From an uncultured Porphyromonadaceae bacterium (GTDB lineage: Bacteria; Bacteroidota; Bacteroidia; Bacteroidales; Muribaculaceae), in NCBI GenBank assembly GCA_947175715.1, contig CAMWOD010000003.1, positions 1 through 16,033 of the forward strand: DNA of 16,033 nucleotides, written 5' to 3'. Under the pieces are notes generated by a model. That model searched no databases. It was given only the letters and a program-made list of their open reading frames with translations, and had not been told where the DNA came from. The stretch's first letter is position 1. Every line of letters begins with the position of its first letter. This document shows positions 1 to 8,298 of the stretch, piece by piece. Made by a program: the position numbers and the translations under genes.

Positions 1-1068
1 GGCTCATATCCCATCACCCCCGCCCCCGACATACTCCACGAGCTGGCCAAGCGCAAAGACCTTGGCGTGAAAGCTTGCCAGATGGAGGACGAAATAGCAG
101 GCGTATGCTCGGCTATCGGAGCTTCATTTGCCGGCAACCTCGCTGTGACATCCACATCAGGACCCGGCCTGGCGCTGAAGTCGGAAGGTATAGGCCTTGC
201 CGTTATCGCCGAGCTGCCATTGGTAGTAATCGATGTGCAACGCGGCGGTCCATCGACCGGACTCCCCACCAAGACCGAGCAGACCGACCTGATGCAGGCT
301 TTATATGGCCGCAACGGCGAGTCGCCCGTAGTGGTGGTAGCGCCCACATCGCCCACCGACTGCTTCGACATGGCCTTCGAGGCCTGCCGAATAGCCATCG
401 AGCACATGACCCCCGTGATACTGCTGAGCGACGCCTTCATCGGCAACGGTTCATCGGCCTGGCGCGTGCCCGAAGCCGACGAATACCCCGCAATACGCCC
501 ACCCTATGTCACCGACCAGATGATAGCCGACGGATGGCGCCCCTACGACCGCAACGCCGACACCCTGGCCCGCTACTGGGCTATACCCGGCACCCCGGGA
601 GCCGAGCACCGCATCGGTGGACTGGAGAAGGACGCCGTGACCGGTGCAATCTCCACCGACCCCGTCAACCATGAGAAGATGGTGGCACTCCGCCGCGAAA
701 AAGTGGAGCGTATCGCCAATGACATACCCCTGCTCGAAGTTAACGGCGACAAAGACGCCGACACCCTCCTTGTGGGCTGGGGTGGCACCTACGGTCACTT
801 GCTCACTGCCGCCGGCGAGCTCAACGCCGAAGGGAAGAAAGTGGCATTCGCACAGTTCCGCTACATACGACCGCTGCCTGCCAACACCGCCGAGGTGCTC
901 CGCAGCTACAAGCGCGTGATTGTGGCCGAGCTCAACTGTGGCCAATTTGCCGACTACCTCCAGGCCCGCTTCCCCGACGTGGAGATAAAGCGCATCAACA
1001 AGGTGCAGGGACAGCCATTCCTCGTGAGCGAAGTAAAAGAAGCAGTCACCAAAATCATGGAAAAATAA
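1..1068 (+). CDS. korA: 2-oxoglutarate/2-oxoacid:ferredoxin oxidoreductase, alpha subunit (5' end outside window)
   Basis: This is the C-terminal ~355 residues of the alpha subunit of a 2-oxoacid:ferredoxin oxidoreductase. The enzyme oxidatively decarboxylates a 2-oxoacid (2-oxoglutarate is likely) with CoA and ferredoxin. The frame is open from base 1 (reading GSYPITPAPDILHELAKR), so the GTG at 67 is not the start. Family signatures seen are the YPITP motif, the acidic MEDEIAG stretch, the TSTSGPGL loop and VQRGGPSTGLPTKTEQTDL, typical of the alpha pyrimidine-binding domain. A transketolase-C-like domain follows (LLVGWGGTYG to the C-terminus). The related Bacteroides subunits have the gamma domain fused at the N-terminus and are about 610-620 residues, so roughly 40% is missing here through window truncation. 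korB follows after 3 nt. Substrate choice (2-oxoglutarate versus branched-chain oxoacids) cannot be fixed from this part alone. Confidence 0.93.
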   Translation, partial: GSYPITPAPDILHELAKRKDLGVKACQMEDEIAGVCSAIGASFAGNLAVTSTSGPGLALKSEGIGLAVIAELPLVVIDVQRGGPSTGLPTKTEQTDLMQALYGRNGESPVVVVAPTSPTDCFDMAFEACRIAIEHMTPVILLSDAFIGNGSSAWRVPEADEYPAIRPPYVTDQMIADGWRPYDRNADTLARYWAIPGTPGAEHRIGGLEKDAVTGAISTDPVNHEKMVALRREKVERIANDIPLLEVNGDKDADTLLVGWGGTYGHLLTAAGELNAEGKKVAFAQFRYIRPLPANTAEVLRSYKRVIVAELNCGQFADYLQARFPDVEIKRINKVQGQPFLVSEVKEAVTKIMEK

Positions 1069-1071
1069 GAC

Positions 1072-2085
1072 ATGGAAAACCAAGCATATACCCCCGCCGA
1101 CTTCAAAAACCAGTCGCCGGTGCGCTGGTGCCCCGGATGCGGCGACCACGCCATACTCAACACTCTCCACAAAGCCATGGCCACTGTGGGCGTTCCACCT
1201 CATAAGACAGCCGTGATTTCGGGCATCGGTTGCTCATCGCGCCTCCCCTACTACATGGGCACCTACGGTTTCCACACCATCCATGGCCGCGCCGCAGCGA
1301 TAGCCACCGGCTTTAAGGTGGCCAACCCCGAGATGACCGTATGGCAGATTTCGGGCGACGGCGATGGTCTGGCCATCGGCGGCAACCACTTCATCCACGC
1401 CGTGCGTCGCAACATCGACATCAATATACTGCTGTTCAACAACAAGATATACGGCCTCACCAAGGGACAGTACTCGCCCACATCGGCACGCGGCTTCGTA
1501 TCGAAATCATCGCCCTACGGCACTACCGAAGATCCGTTTATCCCCGCCGAACTGGTGTTTGGAGCACGCGGCAACTTCTTCGCCCGCTCGATCGACGTTG
1601 AGCTCGCCACCTCACAGGAAGTGATGGTGGCCGCCGCCCGTCACAAGGGCACATCGGTGGTGGAGATTCTACAAAACTGTGTGATATTCAACAACGGCAT
1701 ACACAACGAGATCACCGACCGTCAGTATCGTGCCGACCGCACAATACATCTGCGCCACGGCGAGAAGATGCTATTCGGAGCCGACCTCAACCGCGGCCTG
1801 GTGCAGGATGGGTTCCTGCTCAAGGCCGTTACCCTCGGCGAGGATGGCTACACCATCGACGACGTGCTGGTACACGATGCGCATTGTCGCTCCAACTTCC
1901 TGCACCAGCAGCTGGCCATGATGGATGGCACCGACCTCCCCCTGGCCGTGGGTGTGATACGCGACGTTGAATCACCTGTGTACAATGAGGAAATCGACGC
2001 CCAGGTAGAGCAAGTGCGCGCTAAGAAAGGGTTCAACACCCTCCGCGACATGATCATCGCCGGCGACCACTGGGTAGTAGAATAG
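1072..2085 (+). CDS. korB: 2-oxoglutarate/2-oxoacid:ferredoxin oxidoreductase, beta subunit
   Basis: The 337-residue thiamine-diphosphate-binding beta subunit partners KorA. Visible motifs are CPGCGDH (20-26), GIGCSSRLPYY (51-61), HGRA (71-74), the ThDP/Mg motif GDGDGLAIGGNH (95-106) and NNKIYGLTKGQ (123-133). The cysteines C20, C23, C54 and C203 match the four ligands expected for the single [4Fe-4S] cluster of this subunit, so the enzyme looks intact. The length is normal for the family. The ATG lies 3 nt after the korA stop, and the next gene starts 3 nt after this stop, implying one transcript. In anaerobic Bacteroidales this enzyme supplies succinyl-CoA or runs reductively; the direction is not visible in sequence. 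The KorB identity is strong; 2-oxoglutarate specificity is the usual annotation and is less certain. Confidence 0.95.
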   Translation: MENQAYTPADFKNQSPVRWCPGCGDHAILNTLHKAMATVGVPPHKTAVISGIGCSSRLPYYMGTYGFHTIHGRAAAIATGFKVANPEMTVWQISGDGDGLAIGGNHFIHAVRRNIDINILLFNNKIYGLTKGQYSPTSARGFVSKSSPYGTTEDPFIPAELVFGARGNFFARSIDVELATSQEVMVAAARHKGTSVVEILQNCVIFNNGIHNEITDRQYRADRTIHLRHGEKMLFGADLNRGLVQDGFLLKAVTLGEDGYTIDDVLVHDAHCRSNFLHQQLAMMDGTDLPLAVGVIRDVESPVYNEEIDAQVEQVRAKKGFNTLRDMIIAGDHWVVE

Positions 2086-2088
2086 CCC

Positions 2089-3303
2089 ATGCGACGCCTC
2101 ATAATCATCTTATTGCTTACCCCCTTGACCTTGCTGGCCAAGGGGGTTGGCGATTTCGACCTGCACTTCTACGGGATAATTCGCAGCGATCTATTCTACA
2201 ATTCGCGCGACAACGTGGAGACAGTCGACGGTCTATTCTACATGTACCCAAAGGATCACAATTACGACCCCCTGGGCAATGACCTCAACGACACACCCCA
2301 AGGGAGTTTTCACTCAATTTACACCCGCCTTGGTGTCGACATCAATGGCCCAAGACTCGGCTCAGCAGCCACCTCGGCCAAGGTGGAGATCGACTTCCGC
2401 GGCTCGGGCTCCAACTATGCGATGCCCCGCATACGCCAGGCCTACTTCAATCTCGACTGGGGGCGTTGGGCGCTCTTGGTGGGACAGACGTGGCACCCGC
2501 TCTTTGGTGAGGTGTCGCCAAGTGTGCTCAACCTTTCCACCGGCGCGCCATTCCAGCCGTTCAACCGTTCGCCGCAGGTGAGAGGACGTTTCACCCGCAA
2601 CCGCTGGCAGCTCACGGCCTCCGCAATATGGCAGTCGCAATTCAACTCAATAGGCCCTGCGGGGAAGAGTAGCCGATACATCAAGTATAGCAACATCCCC
2701 GAGCTGTATATCGGCGCCGACTATCGCCACGGCCCCTGGACCGCAGGCATCGGCGGGGAAATGCTGTCACTCAAGCCGCGTACAGAGGCCACAATCGACG
2801 ATGTGACCTACAAAGTCAACGAGCGCGTCACATCACTCTCGGCCGAAGCCCACATCAAGTACCGCGGACCGCTATGGATGGCCTCGGCCAAAACAACACT
2901 GGCCAACAACCTCACCCACACATCGATGCTCGGAGGCTTCGGCGTGATTGAAACCGACCCGACCAACCATCAATGCCGTTACACACCATTCCACCACTCC
3001 ATGACGTGGGTTAACCTCGTCTACGGCAAGCGCTGGCAACCAGGCATATTCGCCGGGTATCTCAAAAATCTCGGCACCTCCCACCCCATCACGGGCCAAA
3101 CCTATGGCGAAGGTCTCGACATCGACCAGCTATTAGGTGTGAGCGCACAAATATCCTACAATCCCGACCACTGGCGATTCGGCGTAGAGGTGTCAACGTC
3201 AACTGCATGGTATGGTACACTGCGACCCAGCGATGGTCGGGTGGTCGACACCCATAGCGTCACCAACCTGCGCGTGGCAGCCACAGCCCAGTTCATATTC
3301 TGA
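2089..3303 (+). CDS. Outer-membrane beta-barrel protein, porin-like (DcaP-like?)
   Basis: This 404-residue exported protein starts with a typical signal peptide: MRR, then a hydrophobic core to about residue 16, and a likely cleavage after LLA near residue 17. The mature part alternates polar and hydrophobic residues and is rich in Trp/Tyr/Phe and Gly, with many short strand-like segments (for example WALLVGQTWHPLFG and RFGVEVSTSTAWYG). It ends in AQFIF, a terminal Phe as expected for a BAM-assembled barrel. The N-terminal FYGIIRSDLFYNSR pattern followed by DGLFYMYPKD resembles DcaP-like trimeric porins of Bacteroidota; that assignment is from memory and tentative. It starts only 3 nt after korB, so it is probably co-transcribed with the oxidoreductase. 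Its cargo is unknown; uptake or efflux of a carboxylate is a guess from context only. Confidence 0.75.
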   Translation: MRRLIIILLLTPLTLLAKGVGDFDLHFYGIIRSDLFYNSRDNVETVDGLFYMYPKDHNYDPLGNDLNDTPQGSFHSIYTRLGVDINGPRLGSAATSAKVEIDFRGSGSNYAMPRIRQAYFNLDWGRWALLVGQTWHPLFGEVSPSVLNLSTGAPFQPFNRSPQVRGRFTRNRWQLTASAIWQSQFNSIGPAGKSSRYIKYSNIPELYIGADYRHGPWTAGIGGEMLSLKPRTEATIDDVTYKVNERVTSLSAEAHIKYRGPLWMASAKTTLANNLTHTSMLGGFGVIETDPTNHQCRYTPFHHSMTWVNLVYGKRWQPGIFAGYLKNLGTSHPITGQTYGEGLDIDQLLGVSAQISYNPDHWRFGVEVSTSTAWYGTLRPSDGRVVDTHSVTNLRVAATAQFIF

Positions 3304-3344
3304 CACATTAGGATGTTTTAACGCAGGGTTTAGCCGAAAATGGC

Positions 3345-3352
3345 TATCTTTG
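3345..3352 (+). promoter_or_regulatory. Bacteroidota -7 promoter element upstream of the DUF3467 gene
   Basis: The octamer TATCTTTG matches the Bacteroidota primary-sigma -7 consensus TAnnTTTG and sits 82 nt before the DUF3467 start, in the only sizeable gap on the plus strand. A convincing TTTG -33 box at the usual 19-21 nt spacing is not present, so the call rests on the -7 box and the location. Confidence 0.5.
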
Positions 3353-3369
3353 CAAATAAATAGTGGCGC

Positions 3370-3395
3370 AAAGGCATCAAAAGCCTTTCGATGCC
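3370..3395 (+). other. Leader with two mutually exclusive hairpins
   Basis: In the presumed 5' leader of the DUF3467 gene two inverted repeats overlap. AAAGGC (3370-3375) pairs with GCCTTT (3383-3388), and GGCATC (3373-3378) pairs with GATGCC (3390-3395). They share bases and cannot form together. No poly-U tract follows at once, so it is not an obvious terminator. A regulatory role is inference. Confidence 0.4.
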
Positions 3396-3433
3396 CCTAA
3401 AACATTATTATTCAACTTTAAAAATCTGAAAAA

Positions 3434-3757
3434 ATGAGCAACAATAATCAGAAACCCAACGAATTGAAGATCGAACTCACCCCCGAAGTGGCCAACGGTC
3501 ATTACTGCAACCTTGCCGTAATCTCACACTCCCCCAACGAGGTATTTGTCGACTTCATCACCGTAGCCCCCAACATGCCACAGGCCAAGGTGCAGTCACG
3601 CATCATCATGACCCCCGAGAACGCCAAAAATCTGCTTTTCGCCCTCCGCGATAACTTGCAGAAATATGAGAATACCTTTGGCGAAATCACACACAAGCAG
3701 CCCGTGAACGGCGGCAACAAGGGTGGCAACGACATCCCCAACCCATTCATGGCCTAA
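3434..3757 (+). CDS. DUF3467 family protein
   Basis: This is a small soluble 107-residue protein recognised as DUF3467, a family common in Bacteroidota and also found elsewhere; its function is unknown. The family core spans about residues 9-80: the ELTPEVANGHYCNLAVISHS start, EVFVDFITVAPNMPQAKVQSRIIMTPENAKNL in the middle (a 'P-x-A-x-V-x-S-R-I-x-M-T-P-x-x-A-K' pattern), and a helix ending near KYENTFGEI. The C-terminal tail is Gly/Asn-rich and probably disordered. There is no signal peptide and no membrane segment. The ATG at 3434 is preceded by an A/T-rich stretch typical of Bacteroidota initiation regions. It probably has its own promoter (3345-3352), and cysS starts 34 nt downstream, so the two may share a message. 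Confidence 0.9.
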   Translation: MSNNNQKPNELKIELTPEVANGHYCNLAVISHSPNEVFVDFITVAPNMPQAKVQSRIIMTPENAKNLLFALRDNLQKYENTFGEITHKQPVNGGNKGGNDIPNPFMA

Positions 3758-3791
3758 ATAGCAAGCATTTATCAACTCATATACTCGCACG

Positions 3792-5282
3792 ATGCAACCT
3801 CTGCTGATTTACAATACCCTCACCCGTCAAAAAGAACTTTTCAAGCCCATCAATGAGGGTATGGTGGGTATGTACGTCTGTGGACCTACGGTATATGGCG
3901 ACGCCCACCTGGGGCACGCACGTCCGGCAATCACGTTCGACATCCTCTTCCGCTACCTGCGCCACTTAGGCTACAAGGTGCGCTATGTGCGCAACATCAC
4001 CGACGTAGGGCACCTGGAGCATGATGCCGACGAGGGCGAGGACAAGATAGCCAAGAAAGCGCGCCTCGAACGGCTCGAGCCGATGGAAGTGGTGCAGTAT
4101 TACCTCAACCGCTACCACCACGCTATGGAAGCGCTCAACGTGCTCCCTCCCTCGATTGAGCCTCACGCCTCAGGCCACATCATCGAGCAGATCGAGTATG
4201 TGAAGAAGATATTGGAGTCGGGCTATGCCTATATCAGCGACGGCTCGGTGTACTTCGACGTAAACAGCTACAATAAGGATCACCGCTACGGTATACTCTC
4301 CAACCGCTCGCTCGACGAAACCCGCACCAACACCCGCGAGCTCGACGGCCAGAGCGAGAAGCGCAATCCCGCCGACTTCGCCCTATGGAAGAAAGCTCAG
4401 CCCGAACACATCATGCGCTGGCCTTCACCCTGGAGCGACGGATTCCCCGGGTGGCACCTCGAGTGCTCAACCATGGGGCAGAAATATCTCGGAGAGACTT
4501 TCGACATCCACGGAGGTGGTATGGATCTGATGTTCCCACACCATGAGTGCGAAATTGCCCAATCGGTAGCCCACAACGGCCACCCCACGGTGAAATATTG
4601 GATGCACAACAATATGATCACCATCGAGGGGCAGAAGATGGGGAAATCGCTCGGCAACTTCATCACCCTCGACGAGTTTTTCAACGGCAAGCACCCCAAG
4701 CTTACCCAGGCCTACTCGCCGATGACAATACGCTTCTTCATACTTCAAGCCCACTACCGCGGCACGGTCGACTTCTCCAACGAGGCCCTGCAGGGAGCCG
4801 AAAAGGCCCTCAACCGCATGCTTGAAACCTACGAGCGTATCGTCAAGCTCGCTGCTGAAGCTACCGACACCGACGCTCCGGCGCTGCTTGAGGCCGAAAC
4901 CCAGGCCCTTGAGCAACGTTGCTATGACGCACTCAACGACGACCTCAACACACCGATGGTGATTGCCACCCTCTTTGACGCCGCACGCATTGTCAATCAG
5001 ATCAACGATGGCACACTCAAGGCTTCGGCCGCCGACCTCCGAGCATTGAAGCAGCTGTTCGACACATTCCTGTTCGACATCTTAGGTATCACCCGCCCCG
5101 ATGCTACAGCCGGCGTAGACGTCACCCCTTATCGCAAAGCCGTCGATCTGCTGCTCGAAGTCCGCTCTCAGGCCAAGGCTGCTAAAGATTGGGCTACCTC
5201 CGACCTCATCCGCGACCGCCTCGCCGAAATGGGCTTTTCGGTCAAGGACACAAAGAATGGCGCCGAGTGGACGCTCAATTGA
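3792..5282 (+). CDS. cysS: Cysteinyl-tRNA synthetase
   Basis: This 496-residue class I aminoacyl-tRNA synthetase charges tRNA-Cys with cysteine in the cytoplasm. Its length is as expected for the family. The HIGH signature appears as HLGH (39-42) within GPTVYGDAHLGHARP, and the KMSKS loop as KMGKS (282-286). The catalytic zinc ligands can be placed at C30, C225, H250 and E254, matching the Cys/Cys/His/Glu set of E. coli CysS, so the enzyme looks functional. The C-terminal helical DALR/anticodon-binding region covers about residues 350-496. The gene follows the DUF3467 gene after 34 nt with no visible promoter or terminator between them. Its TGA overlaps an in-frame TTG of the next frame, but the more likely helicase start is the ATG at 5312. 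Confidence 0.98.
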   Translation: MQPLLIYNTLTRQKELFKPINEGMVGMYVCGPTVYGDAHLGHARPAITFDILFRYLRHLGYKVRYVRNITDVGHLEHDADEGEDKIAKKARLERLEPMEVVQYYLNRYHHAMEALNVLPPSIEPHASGHIIEQIEYVKKILESGYAYISDGSVYFDVNSYNKDHRYGILSNRSLDETRTNTRELDGQSEKRNPADFALWKKAQPEHIMRWPSPWSDGFPGWHLECSTMGQKYLGETFDIHGGGMDLMFPHHECEIAQSVAHNGHPTVKYWMHNNMITIEGQKMGKSLGNFITLDEFFNGKHPKLTQAYSPMTIRFFILQAHYRGTVDFSNEALQGAEKALNRMLETYERIVKLAAEATDTDAPALLEAETQALEQRCYDALNDDLNTPMVIATLFDAARIVNQINDGTLKASAADLRALKQLFDTFLFDILGITRPDATAGVDVTPYRKAVDLLLEVRSQAKAAKDWATSDLIRDRLAEMGFSVKDTKNGAEWTLN

Positions 5283-5311
5283 CACCTATAGACCCACTGC
5301 AATTCGGCTCG

Positions 5312-6673
5312 ATGATCATCGAGCAACTCCCTTACGAGCCAACGCATCAGCAAGTACAACTTGTTGCCGCGTTGGCTCGCTTCTATTGCCGTCCTGCTAT
5401 GGTCGACGACCCCGTGTTCATTCTTGCCGGATATGCTGGCACCGGCAAGTCGTCGATGGTTGGAGCGATGGTACGCGCCATACAGTCCATGAAGTGGCCT
5501 GTGGTGCTTCTTGCGCCCACAGGCCGAGCAGCCAAGGTGTTAAGCCTCTTTGCCGGAGCCAACGCCTATACGATACACCGATTTATTTACCGTTTATCGC
5601 CCACGCAAGGGCTCACATTGGCGTCCAATCCACTCAAAAACGCCTTGTTTGTTGTTGATGAAGCCTCAATGATAGGGGAAGATAATTCGCTGCTAAGCGA
5701 CCTCGTTCACTATGTGTATTCAGGCACGGGGTGCCGCATGCTGCTACTTGGCGACACCGCACAGCTCCCCCCAGTCGGGCTCACCGAATCGCCGGCAATG
5801 TCGCCGCAGGTGCTACGCAGCTTCGGGCTCAAAGTGACCAGGGCCCAGTTGACGGCCACCGTACGCCAACACTCCTCCTCGGGTGTTCTCCACAATGCCA
5901 CATGGCTGCGCCATGCTATGCTCAAAGATCCCCTGCCCTCTCCGCAACTCACAGTCACGCCCTTCAACGATATTAAGGTACTGGAATCGGACGACCTTGA
6001 AGATGCCCTTACCTCGGCCTACCGTGCCGACGATGGTGAGCGCGACTCCATACTCATCACTCGCTCCAACCGACGTGCCACAGCCTACAATCTCGAGATA
6101 CGCAACCGCATATTGGGGCGCGAGGAGATGATAACCCGCGGCGAACTCCTCATGGTAGCAAAAAACAACTATCACTGGACTAAAGAAATACCGTCAATCC
6201 CCTTTATTGCCAACGGCGACATAGCCACCGTGGAGCAGATCTACGACTCTGAGCTGCGCTACGGCCTGCTGTTTGCCGATGCCAAAATTCATCTCACATA
6301 CCGCGACATCACCATCGATTGCAAACTGATGCTCGACACCCTCACATCCGACACCGCCGCGATGCCCACCGAGCGCATAGCTCAATTGCAACAAGATGTT
6401 CTCGCAGCCAATTCTCTTGGCGCAAGCCTGTCGCTCACCGCACAGCGCCAAATACTCCGCAGCGACCCCTACTTCAACGCCCTACAGGTCAAATATGCCT
6501 ACGCCGTCACATGCCATAAGGCTCAGGGTGGACAGTGGCCCAACGTGTTTGTCGACATGGCAGGCATACCTCCCGAGTCGCAGGGGATGGACTTCTACCG
6601 TTGGCTATACACAGCCATCACCCGCACCACCGACCGCCTCTACCTCATCTCCCCCACCGTCAAAGTATTATGA
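5312..6673 (+). CDS. RecD-like SF1B ATP-dependent DNA helicase
   Basis: This 453-residue helicase carries a full set of SF1B (RecD/Pif1-like) motifs: Walker A GYAGTGKSS (40-48), motif Ia APTGRAAK (68-75), Walker B VVDEASM (114-120), motif III GDTAQLPPV (147-155), motif V in VTCHKAQGGQWPNVF (399-413) and motif VI YTAITRTTDRLYLI (433-446). It lacks the long N-terminal region of RecD2, so it is a compact helicase core of the kind found throughout Bacteroidota. It probably unwinds DNA 5'-3' in repair or recombination (family inference). The ATG at 5312 is chosen because the homologous part begins there. The frame stays open upstream inside cysS, including a TTG at 5279 that overlaps the cysS stop. 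The stop codon overlaps that of the opposing kinase gene, leaving no room for a terminator. Confidence 0.9.
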   Translation: MIIEQLPYEPTHQQVQLVAALARFYCRPAMVDDPVFILAGYAGTGKSSMVGAMVRAIQSMKWPVVLLAPTGRAAKVLSLFAGANAYTIHRFIYRLSPTQGLTLASNPLKNALFVVDEASMIGEDNSLLSDLVHYVYSGTGCRMLLLGDTAQLPPVGLTESPAMSPQVLRSFGLKVTRAQLTATVRQHSSSGVLHNATWLRHAMLKDPLPSPQLTVTPFNDIKVLESDDLEDALTSAYRADDGERDSILITRSNRRATAYNLEIRNRILGREEMITRGELLMVAKNNYHWTKEIPSIPFIANGDIATVEQIYDSELRYGLLFADAKIHLTYRDITIDCKLMLDTLTSDTAAMPTERIAQLQQDVLAANSLGASLSLTAQRQILRSDPYFNALQVKYAYAVTCHKAQGGQWPNVFVDMAGIPPESQGMDFYRWLYTAITRTTDRLYLISPTVKVL

Positions 6674-8278
6674 ATCTGTCAAAGGTGCAATGCCATAGAC
6701 TAATAACCTGTCGTTCTGGTATAAGTTCACCCTGCATTTTAATTTATTACGCTTTAATAGGGACTCGACTTCACTGTTTCTGGAAGCACCCCTCATGAAT
6801 CCTCGTGCCAATTGTGGGACTAATTCGCTTTTAAACTCAGCAAAATCCTTATCAGTCAGCATGATACCATTGTCTAGGACGAGATTCAACACGATCGTGT
6901 TCCCATTCAACTCTATATCCCTACAAATCAGCCCACTGGCTATCACCCTACCAGAATAACTGGCATTAAATTCTTTGACAAACTCCTGCAAATTCTTTTG
7001 ATCAGTATCATCGACTTGAGTACTGGCGCCAGCATCACCGGACGAGCCTGATACCGATGTTGACGTGGTGGCGGTGGTAGTGGATGGGGAGGAGGTGGTT
7101 TTGGGCTTGCTATCGGTGAAATAGAGCACGGCAAAAGTGACTGCGACGGCCACAAGAGCGGCGATTACGCCCACAACTATCCAGCGCGACACACCCCCTT
7201 GCATCAACGAGCTTAACGACTCACCTTTTCCTACGGCTTTTGTTGTTTTAGCCACGTTTGAGAGGTCGAGCAAAGCGCCGTTGCCACTGCCGTCACCTTT
7301 CTGTGGTGCAGTACCAACCACAGTTGCCTCGGCATCGATATCGTCATCATTTCCGGCTGAAATCACAGTCACCTCAAGGTCTTCGTCGCAAGAGTCGGCC
7401 GGTGGTGTTTCAACTCCATTGAGCAGGGCAAGAAACTCATCGATCGACTGAGGGCGAGCCTCGCGACTTATCTCCATCGCCTTGTTGACGGCCTTTGCCG
7501 TAGCGGCACTTATCGTAGCGGGGAGAGGAGGCAGCGCCGTTCCCGATATTCGATCGGTAGCTCCGGGAGGAGTAACGCCTGTGAGCAACTTGTAGAGTGT
7601 GGCACCTAAGGCGTAAATATCAGTGGCTACATGAAAGTGCTTCACGTTGTTGCCCCACTGCTCTATGGCCGCATAGTTGAGGGTTTTGCCCAGCAGCGTC
7701 GAGTGGTTTTCTCCACTATCGGCATCGTATTGCTTTGATGTGCCGAAGTCGATGAGAATGGCATGCCCATCGTGATCCACCATTATGTTTGCGGGTTTCA
7801 CATCGAGGTGAAGGCGGTTTAAGCCATGCACCTGCTTCAACGCATTGGCCACCTGTGTGATGTAAGCCACAGCGTCGGACTCTGAAAGCGGTCCACGCTT
7901 CACCTTATCGGCCAGCGACTCACCATCGACATAGTCCATCACATAGTAGGCAGTATTGTTGGCGCTGAACGAATCGCTCACATGGACAATATCGGGTGAA
8001 GAGATCGACTGAAGGAAACGTGCCTCCTCAATAAACTTAGTCATCACCCTATCAACCACCGATTGTCGTGAGCTATTGACGGTAATCACCGATACTCCAT
8101 CGGCATCACGAGTCGAAAAGTCTCTTATTAACAACTCCTTGATCGCTACCTTTCGATCACCACCTCCATCGGCACTCATATCGGTTGCCACGTATGTGCA
8201 GCTAAAACCACCGCGGCCGAGGAAACGGTCGATACGATAGCGTCCGGCCAGGATATACCCGTCTTGCAGATGTTCCAT
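6668..8278 (-). CDS. Transmembrane Ser/Thr protein kinase with extracytoplasmic domain (kinase 1)
   Basis: The 536-residue membrane kinase has an N-terminal PknB-like catalytic domain (about 8-285). It shows a glycine loop GRGGFSCTY (21-29), K47 in VAIK, a likely alpha-C Glu at 84/85, the catalytic loop HLDVKPANIMVD (157-168; D159, N164) and DFG (177-179). The HRD arginine is Leu, so it is a non-RD kinase. The P+1 segment reads LNYAAIEQ (200-207), unlike the usual PGYAPxEQ, so substrate specificity may differ. A cytoplasmic linker carries two D-x-E-x-T motifs (T304, T319). One membrane helix follows (366-387), then a Thr/Ser-rich stalk and a ~110-residue extracytoplasmic domain with two Cys (452, 515) that I do not recognise; it is not PASTA. 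It is the last gene of the operon, 20 nt after its paralogue. All catalytic residues are present, so activity is likely. Confidence 0.93.
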   Translation of the reverse strand: MEHLQDGYILAGRYRIDRFLGRGGFSCTYVATDMSADGGGDRKVAIKELLIRDFSTRDADGVSVITVNSSRQSVVDRVMTKFIEEARFLQSISSPDIVHVSDSFSANNTAYYVMDYVDGESLADKVKRGPLSESDAVAYITQVANALKQVHGLNRLHLDVKPANIMVDHDGHAILIDFGTSKQYDADSGENHSTLLGKTLNYAAIEQWGNNVKHFHVATDIYALGATLYKLLTGVTPPGATDRISGTALPPLPATISAATAKAVNKAMEISREARPQSIDEFLALLNGVETPPADSCDEDLEVTVISAGNDDDIDAEATVVGTAPQKGDGSGNGALLDLSNVAKTTKAVGKGESLSSLMQGGVSRWIVVGVIAALVAVAVTFAVLYFTDSKPKTTSSPSTTTATTSTSVSGSSGDAGASTQVDDTDQKNLQEFVKEFNASYSGRVIASGLICRDIELNGNTIVLNLVLDNGIMLTDKDFAEFKSELVPQLARGFMRGASRNSEVESLLKRNKLKCRVNLYQNDRLLVYGIAPLTDS

Positions 8279-8298
8279 ACTAATAAGTTAAGTGTTAC

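Noticed and set aside
67..1068. GTG at 67 as the korA start
   Set aside because: The frame is open back to base 1 and encodes the conserved YPITP motif upstream, so the gene simply enters from outside the window.
451..1203. 250-residue minus-strand open frame opposite korA/korB
   Set aside because: It is antisense to clear conserved genes and has no recognisable motifs; it arises from codon bias in a GC-rich gene.
5189..5311. Longer N-terminus for the helicase starting inside cysS
   Set aside because: It would overlap the well-conserved cysS 3' end by ~90 nt and adds no helicase-like sequence; ATG 5312 fits better.
6674..6760. Possible terminator for the helicase transcript inside the kinase 1 gene
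   Set aside because: Only weak, interrupted pairing is seen between the GGTGCA and TGCA segments, and there is no clean stem with a U-tract.
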